The position numbers and the translations under genes are program-made. From positions 1 through 12,166 of the forward strand of contig JAMDBA010000032.1 in NCBI GenBank assembly GCA_023484365.1: a stretch of DNA of 12,166 nucleotides, read 5' to 3'. Shown here in pieces: positions 1-5,864 of the stretch; within the stretch, counting starts at the first letter, position 1; every line of letters begins with the position of its first letter. A model generated the notes under the pieces. It had not been told where the DNA came from. It worked only from the letters and a program-made list of their open reading frames with translations, and made no database searches. The DNA is from Patescibacteria group bacterium (GTDB lineage Bacteria; Patescibacteria; Paceibacteria; UBA6257; 2-01-FULL-56-20).

Positions 1-98
1 CGCAGCTGTTCTACCGCGCGCGCTTGTTTGACGAAATCCTAACCTTTTTTTTAAACGAAATTGGTATACCACTTGGATTTATTGATTTTATCTGTTAA
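1..98 (+). CDS. C-terminal end of an unidentified protein (partial)
   Basis: An open frame enters from the left edge (first full codon at base 3) and ends at TAA 96-98. It gives 31 residues ending GFIDFIC. The other two forward frames stop earlier. The peptide is hydrophobic with a few charged residues (YRARLFDEIL) and I do not recognise the family. It is followed within about 15 bases by a strong promoter for the next gene, which fits the end of a gene here. The fragment is too short to exclude a chance open frame. Confidence 0.4.
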   Translation, partial: QLFYRARLFDEILTFFLNEIGIPLGFIDFIC

Positions 99-110
99 AT
101 TTTTAGACTG

Positions 111-139
111 TTGACAACAAAATGTTATGGGTATATATT
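111..139 (+). promoter_or_regulatory. Sigma70-type promoter of the DUF5320 gene
   Basis: A perfect -35 box TTGACA (111-116) is followed after 17 bases by TATATT (134-139). Transcription would start near 146, leaving a leader of about 55 bases before the ATG at 201. The TTG inside the -35 box opens a longer in-frame reading, but it is not the start codon. Confidence 0.7.
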
Positions 140-200
140 CATAATAGATAGTAAACAAAGGTCGAACTATCTATTAAAATTAATGAAGGAAATAAAAATT

Positions 201-437
201 ATGCCAAGATTAGACGGAACTGGTCCTTTAGGTTATGGTCCTAGAACCGGCCGAGGGTTAGGTCCTTGCGGGCGCGGTATAGGTTTGGGTCATCGGAGCG
301 GTTATGGTTATAGTTTTAGGAGATTTATTTCTCCTAAAAACGAATTAGCCGCTTTAGAAGACGAGGAAAAAATACTCGAGGAAGAATTAGCGGCGGTCAA
401 AGAAGAAAAAGCAGCTCTAAAAGACCAGCAAAAGTAA
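201..437 (+). CDS. DUF5320 family protein, 78 aa
   Basis: The protein starts MPRLDGTGPLGYGPRTGRG and continues with a Gly-rich segment containing one Cys (GPCGRG). This is the signature N-terminus of DUF5320 proteins. The second half (about residues 48-78) is a Lys/Glu/Ala-rich helix likely to form a coiled coil. The ATG at 201 is chosen because the family motif begins there and GAAGGA lies 10 bases upstream. DUF5320 genes are often found near NifX/NifB-like iron-molybdenum cofactor proteins and DUF134 regulators. DUF134 is the next gene, but no NifX-like gene is visible. The molecular function is unknown. It has its own promoter and terminator, so it is probably a single-gene transcript. Confidence 0.85.
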   Translation: MPRLDGTGPLGYGPRTGRGLGPCGRGIGLGHRSGYGYSFRRFISPKNELAALEDEEKILEEELAAVKEEKAALKDQQK

Positions 438-490
438 AAGAAGGCGCGGAACCGGCCTCTTTGCAAAAAGGGGCCGGGGGCCTTCTTTTA
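436..490 (+). terminator. Rho-independent terminator after the DUF5320 gene
   Basis: The stem AAAAGAAGGC (436-445) pairs with GCCTTCTTTT (480-489). An inner stem CCGGCC/GGCCGG (452-457 with 472-477) extends it. The 3' arm ends in a T-run. It overlaps the stop codon of the gene. Confidence 0.85.
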
Positions 491-528
491 ATAAAAAATT
501 ATCATAAAATATAGGAGTAATCAATCTT

Positions 529-807
529 ATGCCAAGACCAAGACTTTGTAGAAAAATAATGTTTGATCCTAAGATCACGTATTTTAAGCCCCAAGGCGTG
601 CCGATGAGATTTCTTGAAATCGTTGAATTAACAACCGAAGAAATAGAAGCTTACCGCCTGCGCCATATTAATGATTTAGAACAAAAAGAAGCGGCTGATA
701 AAATGCGCACTTCACAAAGCACTTATCAAAGAATCCTTTATTCGGCGTATAAAAAAATCGCTGACGCTTTGATAAATGGGAAGGCAATCAAAATTGTTAA
801 ACAATAA
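529..807 (+). CDS. DUF134 (UPF0251) family DNA-binding protein, 92 aa
   Basis: The start MPRPRLCRKI and the segment around residues 13-27 (PKITYFKPQGVPM) are typical of DUF134. A helix-turn-helix follows: EIEAYRLRHINDLEQKEAADKM then RTSQSTYQRILYSAYKKIADAL. This resembles sigma-4-like/TrpR-type HTH regions, so a DNA-binding regulator is likely; the target is unknown. The ATG at 529 has GGAG at 514-517, 11 bases upstream. DUF134 commonly neighbours DUF5320, as here. The 808-829 palindrome and T-run just after its stop could terminate it weakly. Confidence 0.85.
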   Translation: MPRPRLCRKIMFDPKITYFKPQGVPMRFLEIVELTTEEIEAYRLRHINDLEQKEAADKMRTSQSTYQRILYSAYKKIADALINGKAIKIVKQ

Positions 808-869
808 ATGTCAAATAATAATTTGACATAGCTTTTTTATTCGTCTACAATATCAATAAGGATTGATAT
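808..869 (+). promoter_or_regulatory. Promoter with two palindromic putative ArsR operators
   Basis: TTGACA (823-828), a 17-base spacer and TACAAT (846-851) form a near-consensus sigma70 promoter. Two inverted repeats flank it. ATGTCAAAT-AATA-ATTTGACAT (808-829) covers the -35 box, and ATATCAAT-AAGG-ATTGATAT (850-869) begins at the end of the -10 box and covers the likely start site. A/T-rich imperfect palindromes overlapping the promoter are usual for ArsR/SmtB self-repressed genes. Which of the two is bound is inference. The first palindrome, followed by GCTTTTTT, may also act as a weak terminator for the upstream gene. Confidence 0.7.
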
Positions 870-892
870 AATTATTATTGATAAATAAGATT

Positions 893-1216
893 ATGAAACC
901 AAAATGTTGTGTAGATAAAAAATCGGTTGCCAATTTATCGCAAACAGTTGAATTTTTGAAAATAATTAGTGAAGAAAACCGCCTAAAAATTCTTTGCCTT
1001 TTAAGAGAAGGAGAAAAATGTGTTTGCGACATTTGGCAATACCTTGATTTAGCTCAAAATCTTACTTCTCATCATTTGAAAGTATTGAAAGATTTTGGGC
1101 TGGTGTCATCAAGGCAAGAGGGATTAAAAGTTTTTTACAAATTAAATAAAAAGGTCGTAAAAAAATATATTAAATTATTAAATAAATTTCTAAACTCTTT
1201 GGAGGATAGAAACTAA
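893..1216 (+). CDS. ArsR/SmtB family metalloregulatory repressor, 107 aa
   Basis: Winged helix-turn-helix protein: EENRLKILCLLREGE, then EKCVCDIW (Cys43 and Cys45), the recognition helix AQNLTSHHLKVLKDFGLV, and the wing SSRQEGLKVFYKLN. The CxCD motif in the alpha-3 position is the thiolate metal/metalloid site of ArsR and CadC. An N-terminal Cys pair (Cys5-Cys6) recalls the extra ligands of CadC, so a soft metal or arsenite/cadmium-type inducer is plausible but unproven. The ATG at 893 is preferred to an upstream in-frame TTG at 878. It lies 11 bases upstream of the fmdE-like gene, probably one operon, with likely autoregulation through the palindromes at 808-869. Confidence 0.9.
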   Translation: MKPKCCVDKKSVANLSQTVEFLKIISEENRLKILCLLREGEKCVCDIWQYLDLAQNLTSHHLKVLKDFGLVSSRQEGLKVFYKLNKKVVKKYIKLLNKFLNSLEDRN

Positions 1217-1227
1217 AAAGGAAAACT

Positions 1228-1836
1228 ATGAACAATAACAAAAAATATATACCCCCGGAATGGGCATTTGAATTCCACGGACATAGATGTCCTTTCATGC
1301 CGATTGGGTATCGAATGGGTAAACTGGCGATGGAACACCTTGGTGTTGAGCGCGAAAAAGACCACAGTTTTTTCGTGTTTCCTGAAATCGGCAAAGGACA
1401 TCCGCAAACTTGTATGGTTGACGGTATGCAGGCGGCTACAGGAGCGACCTATGGGAAAGTTCTTATAGAAAAAACTTTCTATGGAAAGTTGGCTGCCACA
1501 TTTTACCACCCTAAGAAAGGCGCAGTTCGTTTTTCGCTTAAAACAGAATTCGTCGATTCAATGGGAAAATTTGAATTTTTTGTCTATCGCAAAAAAGGTA
1601 TCGAGCCGTCGGAAATCCCTCAAAATGTATCTGATGAAATTATTAATTGGGTGTATGAACAGTCTGACGAATTTATGTTTAAGATTGAATCAAGGCCCGA
1701 CTTTAAGTTTATTCCCGCCAAAGGATCATTCAACAAAGTTAAATGCAGTATTTGCGGTGAATACATTTTTGAGCGGTACGCACGCCAAAAAGATGGAAAG
1801 CCAGTTTGTATACCCTGCTCTGGATATGAAGAATGA
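1228..1836 (+). CDS. FmdE-family protein (formylmethanofuran dehydrogenase subunit E-like), 202 aa
   Basis: The N-terminal domain carries FHGHRCP (His17, His19, Cys21) and later QTCMVDGMQAATGATYGK (Cys62 to about 78), the conserved core of the FmdE/Tungsten-formylmethanofuran subunit E family. A C-terminal zinc ribbon follows: CSIC at 173-176 and CIPC at 194-197. The length fits the family. Although named after a methanogenesis complex, FmdE proteins occur widely outside methanogens and their own role is unclear. Nothing here suggests formylmethanofuran metabolism. It is co-transcribed with the Cys-sensor ArsR repressor, which suggests a role in metal or sulfur handling. It ends in TGA just before the REP-like hairpins at 1839. 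Confidence 0.85.
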   Translation: MNNNKKYIPPEWAFEFHGHRCPFMPIGYRMGKLAMEHLGVEREKDHSFFVFPEIGKGHPQTCMVDGMQAATGATYGKVLIEKTFYGKLAATFYHPKKGAVRFSLKTEFVDSMGKFEFFVYRKKGIEPSEIPQNVSDEIINWVYEQSDEFMFKIESRPDFKFIPAKGSFNKVKCSICGEYIFERYARQKDGKPVCIPCSGYEE

Positions 1837-1838
1837 AC

Positions 1839-1899
1839 TACCCCGCAGCAAGCTGACGGGGTATCAAAAGGTATTATTTTATCGCAGCGAGCTGCGGGG
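1839..1899. repeat. Pair of REP-like GC-rich hairpins
   Basis: The first hairpin (1839-1863) is TACCCCG-CAGC-AA-GCTG-A-CGGGGTA with one bulged A. The second (1883-1896) is CGCAGC-GA-GCTGCG. The outer arms CCCCGCAGC (1841-1849) and GCTGCGGGG (1891-1899) are also exact reverse complements, so the two units form a larger inverted pair. This layout resembles REP/BIME sequences moved by TnpA-REP (RAYT) transposases. No transposase is present here. It sits between the fmdE-like gene and the TSUP gene and could affect their shared mRNA. Confidence 0.6.
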
Positions 1900-1928
1900 A
1901 ATTAAACCCTAAGCGAGATTAAAAATAT

Positions 1929-2474
1929 ATGATTACTTTTATCATTGCAGGAATAATCACTTTTGTATTCACGACCGTCTTAACGGTAGCTGGGGTGGGA
2001 GCCGCCTTCATACTCATCCCGATATTCATTTTCTTAGGTATCGATTTACATGTGAGCATGGCGACGGCTCTTCTTCTAAATGCTATCGCTATGACATTTG
2101 CCTCGATACGTTTTATAAAAGCAAGACTGATAAAATTTAAGATAGGCCTGCCGATATTAATCATCGCCACCATCTTCTCTCCTCTGGGGGCTTACACGAG
2201 CAAATTTCTTCCAGTGCCCTTACTAAAATGGTTGTTTGTGGCCTTTCTCGTATTTGCAGGTAGCATGATGCTTTTATATAAATCCAAAGAGAGAGATGAG
2301 GAAAAGGAGAAAATATCCATTAAGAAAGATATTATATACGGCTCGGCCGTAGGCGTCTTCGCTGGATACTTGGGAGGACTCTTGGGTGTCGCGCCGTGCG
2401 CGGCGAGCCAATGTTTCCGTTCTCTGCCGCGCTTCGCGCGGCCGAATCAATCGGTAAAGTTCCTGAAAGTTTGA
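1929..2474 (+). pseudogene. Truncated TSUP (TauE/SafE) family permease
   Basis: The N-terminal half of a TSUP anion exporter is clear: a first helix with VAGVGAAFILIPIFIFLGI, then SMATALLLNAIAMTFASIRF, two or three further membrane segments and a charged cytosolic loop (KSKERDEEKEK). The second repeat starts GSAVGVFAGYLGGLLGV. There the expected Gly-Gly-Gly motif and the remaining membrane segments are missing. From about base 2390 the reading continues as an unrelated hydrophilic tail (APCAASQ...) to 2474, through GC-rich hairpin sequence. Full proteins have roughly 250 residues or more; only about 154 family residues remain. TSUP proteins move sulfite, sulfonates or other small anions. Position suggests it once belonged to the ArsR-FmdE unit. 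Confidence 0.8.
2392..2442. repeat. Two GC-rich hairpins at the TSUP break point
   Basis: CGCCG-TGCG-CGGCG (2392-2405) and GCCGCG-CTTCG-CGCGGC (2426-2442) lie just past the point where TSUP similarity ends. They are far more GC-rich than the surroundings. They could be the end of an inserted palindromic element. They could also act as a 3' structure for the - strand tRNA transcript, although no T-run follows on that strand. Confidence 0.45.
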
Positions 2475-2477
2475 TTC

Positions 2478-2519
2478 TGGTGCCCTTGGCAGGAATCGAA
2501 CCTGCATCGCAAGCTTCGT
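2478..2519 (-). pseudogene. 3' half of a tRNA-Arg(ACG) with encoded CCA
   Basis: Read on the - strand it starts at the anticodon: ACG-AA, the 3' anticodon-stem strand GCTTG, a 4-base variable region CGAT, a perfect T arm GCAGG-TTCGATT-CCTGC, the acceptor strand CAAGGGC, discriminator A and CCA. The base before ACG is G, not the invariant U33, and no 5' partner for GCTTG precedes it. The matching 5' acceptor strand GCCCTTG lies at 2751-2757, beyond the intact tRNA-Arg(CCG). A tRNA remnant running from the anticodon loop to the 3' end is also what a tyrosine-integrase attachment site looks like. Confidence 0.7.
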
Positions 2520-2535
2520 CTTCTAAATACTTTTG

Positions 2536-2607
2536 TGCTCTCGACAGGAATTGAACCTGTGTCTTGGGCTTCGGAGGCCCATATTCTATCCGTTGAAATA
2601 CGAGAGC
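2536..2607 (-). tRNA. tRNA-Arg (anticodon CCG)
   Basis: A cloverleaf folds on the - strand. The acceptor is GCTCTCG/CGAGAGC with discriminator A. The D arm is TTTC-AACGGATA-GAAT, with one weak pair. The anticodon arm is TGGGC-CTCCGAA-GCCCA with CCG at 34-36. There is a 4-base variable loop AGAC and a T arm ACAGG-TTCAATT-CCTGT. CCA is not encoded (CAA follows), so CCA would be added after transcription. It would read CGG codons. It sits inside the remains of another tRNA-Arg gene. Confidence 0.93.
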
Positions 2608-2631
2608 ATTAACGAATAAAGGAACTCGCAT

Positions 2632-2736
2632 TCCCCGCCTGCCAACGCCTGTTAGCGAAGCTCAATAATAGTTTTAAAAGCAAATCCGACAATTTAATAT
2701 TACTACCCGCTTCAATAAAAGGCTATGGCGGGCAGG
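2632..2736. repeat. CPR-type GC-rich repeat between tRNA pieces
   Basis: An A+T-rich core is bounded by GC-rich ends: CCCGCC (2634-2639) with the following TGCCAACGCCTG, and GGCGGG (2727-2732) followed by CAGG. The ends are inverted with respect to each other and contrast with the surrounding A+T-rich DNA. The right end starts exactly where the 5' tRNA-Arg fragment stops (2736/2737), as expected if it inserted into or recombined with that tRNA gene. There is no coding content. Confidence 0.4.
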
Positions 2737-2757
2737 TATCCATTGAAATACAAGGGC
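2737..2757 (-). pseudogene. 5' fragment of a tRNA-Arg gene
   Basis: The - strand sequence is GCCCTTG (acceptor), TA, TTTC, AATGGATA, that is tRNA nucleotides 1 to about 21. It matches the D-arm part of the intact tRNA-Arg(CCG) at 14 of 15 positions (GTATTTCAAYGGATA). It then breaks into repeat sequence at 2736 instead of continuing with GAAT. Its acceptor strand is perfectly complementary to the CAAGGGC of the 3' fragment at 2482-2488. The two are taken as pieces of one tRNA-Arg gene lacking about nucleotides 22-33. Confidence 0.65.
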
Positions 2758-2909
2758 GATTAATATGAATTAAGATTTAAGAATTAAGATTTACAAAAGT
2801 CTTAAATTTTAAAAATTAATTAATTAAAAATTTATTGGAAATTTAAAATTAGAAATTAAAAATTGCTTATTCTCACTTATCTACTAAATACTGTATTCTA
2901 ATCCCTATT
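2758..2909. other. A+T-rich intergenic region
   Basis: This is a very A+T-rich spacer with imperfect tandem runs of a TTAAGATTTAAGAA-like word (about 2766-2790) and a weak TTAAGA/TCTTAA stem. It lies 3' of the - strand O-antigen ligase gene and may contribute to its termination. I see no gene and no convincing terminator. Confidence 0.4.
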
Positions 2910-4265
2910 TTATACCCTTAACATTATGCCAACCGCCAACCAAAACATCAACCGCCCCGGTTCCAAATCCCAAAGATAATGATCAAAAAGCCCTAAAAAC
3001 AACAACGCCAAAAAAATCGCAAACGATATAATAATTTTAAAATCCCAGTTTTTAAAATCCTTTATTTTTTCCCAAAGCAAGGAACAAATAAAAAGTATAA
3101 ATGCAAGAAAACCTAAAACGCCAGATTCTACCAGCGATAGAAGGTATATGTTATGAATCGGCTGCCAGTTCAGCTTGTCTATCTTTAATTTTTGGTAAAC
3201 GCCTTCCGAAATACCGGTAATAACTTGATTGCCTAAACCGACCCCCAGCGGATGATTTTCCGTCAAAATCAAAGCAACCTCATCGTAATCCAGCCGGTAA
3301 TAAACGGACGGCTCTTCAATACTTAAATGAGAGCGCGGCGCGATTACCCAACCAAAAGCGGAAAATATAACCAAGCCAAGCGCAATTAAAATAATTAAAA
3401 GGAAAATGGCTTTTTTACGATATTTATTGTTGAATATCCCCGCCAAAATTACAAAGCCGGTAGAGAATATCATCGCCAGCCAACCCGATCGGGAAAAACT
3501 TAAAATTAGCCCCAAAGAACTAAAAAATAGCCCGACGGCAGCAAGAGCTTCTTTAATAATTTTCTTTTCAACCTTCCCAATAGGTTCAATTTTTAAAACC
3601 GCATCTTTTCCTAAAAAATAATAAAAACTTAAAACGCCGATAACCATAAACGCCGCCAAAATATTGGAATGAGGAAAAGTGCCGTAAGCCCGCAAAAGCC
3701 TTGCGCCATCAACCCAAATATGAGCGACTATCGGGTTAGAATATTCCAAAACCGACTCGCCAAGAAACTTTAATCCGAGGCTGCGCTGGAAATAAAACTG
3801 GCCGAAACTTACCAGACCTTCAAATGCGGCTAGCGCGGCGATAACCGCTAAAATTATTTCAAAATTGATAACTTTTTCCTTAATAAGAATCGCAACAAAT
3901 ACGGCCATAAGCGCCACCAGAACCAGGCGGATAAAAAAATACAAAGCCAGAAGTTTCAGACCGGCAAACAAAATAGAAATTGCGCCGACAACAACAAAAA
4001 CCGTGAGAAAAACAAGGGACCAAGACCACCTAATCTTTAAATCGCCGCGCCGGAACCTTCGGATTAAATAAACAGCGGTCAATGCTAAAAACAAAACCAA
4101 AAGGAAGTCATTAAAATAAATAAATGCAGATTCGTACTCGTCAAAATTTGGCGTAAATTGAGCAATTAAATGCCGATAGCCAAAAGGCAAAAAAACCAGG
4201 AATAAATAAAAAGAATATGCGACCAAAGATTCTATTTTTAAAATTTTTTTTATAACATTCGTCAT
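2910..4265 (-). CDS. O-antigen ligase/polymerase (Wzy_C) family membrane protein, 451 aa
   Basis: Polytopic membrane protein with about 10-12 hydrophobic segments. Family landmarks appear in order: YGTFPHSN (194-201), SRSGWLA (258-264), then a large extracytoplasmic loop with LTENHPLGVGLGN and PIHNIYLLSLVESGVLG (369-385, including His371 and Glu380), and a C-terminal DHYLWDLEPGRLMFW. This matches the O-antigen ligase/Wzy polymerase superfamily, which joins or transfers undecaprenyl-linked glycans on the outer face of the membrane. CPR cells generally lack LPS, so the substrate is probably an envelope polysaccharide or glycoprotein glycan. It starts 5 bases after the upstream permease stop, so it is probably the last gene of a - strand operon. 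No Shine-Dalgarno is seen. Confidence 0.85.
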   Translation of the reverse strand: MTNVIKKILKIESLVAYSFYLFLVFLPFGYRHLIAQFTPNFDEYESAFIYFNDFLLVLFLALTAVYLIRRFRRGDLKIRWSWSLVFLTVFVVVGAISILFAGLKLLALYFFIRLVLVALMAVFVAILIKEKVINFEIILAVIAALAAFEGLVSFGQFYFQRSLGLKFLGESVLEYSNPIVAHIWVDGARLLRAYGTFPHSNILAAFMVIGVLSFYYFLGKDAVLKIEPIGKVEKKIIKEALAAVGLFFSSLGLILSFSRSGWLAMIFSTGFVILAGIFNNKYRKKAIFLLIILIALGLVIFSAFGWVIAPRSHLSIEEPSVYYRLDYDEVALILTENHPLGVGLGNQVITGISEGVYQKLKIDKLNWQPIHNIYLLSLVESGVLGFLAFILFICSLLWEKIKDFKNWDFKIIISFAIFLALLFLGLFDHYLWDLEPGRLMFWLAVGIMLRV

Positions 4266-4270
4266 ATTAT

Positions 4271-5467
4271 TTATTTAAAAAAATAAAATATTTCATAAAC
4301 TGCTCCCAAAATAAAAACTCCATAAGAAAAATTAGCCAAAGCTTTTTGCCAAAAATTCAAAGTTAAAACTCTTTTGACTACCAGCATTATTAAAAAATAC
4401 TGCAAGCTCAAAAACACTCCGCCAACCAAACCGACCAGCGGCAAAAAATTTTTCAATCCCAAGAAATACAATGCCAACGGAGAAAACATAACAGTTAAAT
4501 CGCTTATAAATGCCGGCCATTTCAAATCTTTTTCTAAACCGTTTTTAATTTCCAGTCCCACCGGCCAATAAGAAGTAAAAATAAGGATCAGCCCGAGGAA
4601 AGCCGCCACCTGAAGCCGGGGAGACGAAAGACCGGACAACGCTTCGGGACCGACGTTTTTCAAATTCAAAATTATCATGATAAAAACCAGATAAAAAATT
4701 GCCGCCAAGGCCGTGCCAGATGCCAAAATAAATTTAATTTCGCCGTCTTTCCAAATATATCTCCGCGCAGCAGAATCAACCGACGTTTTTCCCGGATCAT
4801 TTTTATCCGATTCGCCGCCAGACGAAAAGACAGAAGGATTAATTTCCGATTTTTTTTGTTTTTTCCCTTTGGAAAAAATCGGCTCTATCGCCGTCCAGCC
4901 CGCCAAAGAGAAAAACGCCGCTCCAAAAGGCAGGAACAGATTATTTTGATTTACCGAAAGAAGGTTGTAATCGCCAAAGCTGAATTCGGTTGTTGCCGCC
5001 AAATAAACTATAAGAGCAATAATGAAAATGGTCGCCAAAAATTCCGTTTTTTTCAAAGACTTTAACCGAAAAAATACCGGCAGAGAAGCGATAAGCCAAA
5101 AAACTAATACTCCCCATGATTTATTTGGAAAAAGCAATCCCAGAAAACCCACCCCTAAAATCAAATGAATCACAAGAGTCAAAATAAGCCCCCCGGCAAC
5201 AATTAAAAAAGCTAATTTCCCGCCGGCGGCGCCAAAATAAGTTCTTACTAAGCCGATTAATCCCTCCTTTTTGCTTTCGGTTTTTTCTAGAACCAAAAAA
5301 TAAAAATAGTGGGCGCTGATTATGATAACCGCCAATACAATCAGATAAAAAACGCCGACCACAAAACCGGATTGCTGAAAAACATAAGGTAAAGAAAACA
5401 TTCCCGCGCCGACCGTGGCAGCAAAAAGCAAACTGACTTCCAGAATTATATTTTTATATTTAGCCAT
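4271..5467 (-). CDS. Amino acid permease, aromatic/hydroxy amino acid transporter type, 398 aa
   Basis: The first helix carries EVSLLFAATVGAGMFSLPYVFQQSG, matching the G-x-G-I/M-F-xLPY signature of the tryptophan/tyrosine permease and AA_trans superfamily. About 11 hydrophobic segments follow, the usual number. Family knowledge suggests proton- or sodium-coupled amino acid uptake; the substrate cannot be told. A hydrophilic insertion at about residues 200-245 (KGKKQKKSE...SSGGESDKNDPGK...) breaks the middle of the protein and includes a DSAARR stretch similar to repeat DNA at 2435-2453. The ATG is 5 bases after the stop of the EF-Tu-like gene, with AGGG just ahead of it. Uptake of amino acids suits an organism with few biosynthetic pathways. 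Confidence 0.8.
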   Translation of the reverse strand: MAKYKNIILEVSLLFAATVGAGMFSLPYVFQQSGFVVGVFYLIVLAVIIISAHYFYFLVLEKTESKKEGLIGLVRTYFGAAGGKLAFLIVAGGLILTLVIHLILGVGFLGLLFPNKSWGVLVFWLIASLPVFFRLKSLKKTEFLATIFIIALIVYLAATTEFSFGDYNLLSVNQNNLFLPFGAAFFSLAGWTAIEPIFSKGKKQKKSEINPSVFSSGGESDKNDPGKTSVDSAARRYIWKDGEIKFILASGTALAAIFYLVFIMIILNLKNVGPEALSGLSSPRLQVAAFLGLILIFTSYWPVGLEIKNGLEKDLKWPAFISDLTVMFSPLALYFLGLKNFLPLVGLVGGVFLSLQYFLIMLVVKRVLTLNFWQKALANFSYGVFILGAVYEIFYFFK

Positions 5468-5472
5468 CAGCC

Positions 5473-5823
5473 CTAAGCCGAATACACGACATCTCCCTCG
5501 CGAACTTTTTTATTTACTTTAACGCCAACCTGCTGGTTTTTCTTGGCAACCTTAACAGACTCATGGTTATATTGGATAGAAGCAGCCGTTTGCTTAAGGT
5601 TAGTAGTCGCGCCTTTAATTAAAATCCTTTCTCCCGATTTAAAAGGCTTGTTGAATTTAATAATAGCGACTTTAATATTGCCGTAATAGTGAGTTATTTT
5701 TCCTATTGGCTTCGGCTGCGAAACTTTTTTAATCAACTTCTTGGTTATTTTCTTGAAAGATTTTTTAGCTTTCTTTTTTACGGTTTTATTTTTAACAAAT
5801 TTTTTCTTGCTTTTTTTGACCAT
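5473..5823 (-). CDS. EF-Tu domain II-like small protein with Lys-rich N-terminus, 116 aa
   Basis: Residues about 38-116 (PIGKITHYYGNIKVAIIKF, KSGERILIKGATTNLKQTAASIQYNHESV, VGVKVNKKVREGDVVYSA) form a single beta-barrel like translation factor domain II. Proteins of this type are annotated 'translation elongation factor-like' and are common in archaea and CPR. There is no GTPase domain. Residues 1-36 are extremely Lys-rich (KKSKKKFVKNKTVKKKAKKS) and would bind nucleic acid or remain disordered. The function is not established; RNA or ribosome binding is inference. It belongs to the - strand cluster with the permease 5 bases downstream. Confidence 0.8.
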   Translation of the reverse strand: MVKKSKKKFVKNKTVKKKAKKSFKKITKKLIKKVSQPKPIGKITHYYGNIKVAIIKFNKPFKSGERILIKGATTNLKQTAASIQYNHESVKVAKKNQQVGVKVNKKVREGDVVYSA

Positions 5824-5864
5824 ATTTTATTTTTAATAATAAAATTTTTACGACTTTTTTAAAG

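Noticed and set aside
111..200. N-terminal extension of the DUF5320 protein from TTG 111
   Set aside because: The TTG is the first half of a perfect -35 box with a -10 box 17 bases later; family similarity starts at the ATG at 201.
1213..1509. Antisense and alternate-frame open readings inside the fmdE-like gene
   Set aside because: They are shadows of a recognised gene with conserved motifs in the annotated frame.
2274..2631. Protein-coding reading frames on the - strand over the tRNA region
   Set aside because: They translate tRNA and hairpin sequence (for example the T-arm read as QVQFLSRAQ and SIPAKGT) and match no family.
2478..2757. A functional spliced or split tRNA-Arg(ACG)
   Set aside because: The pieces lack nucleotides 22-33, no good 5' partner for the GCTTG anticodon-stem strand is found at the junctions, and no intron core or bulge-helix-bulge is visible.
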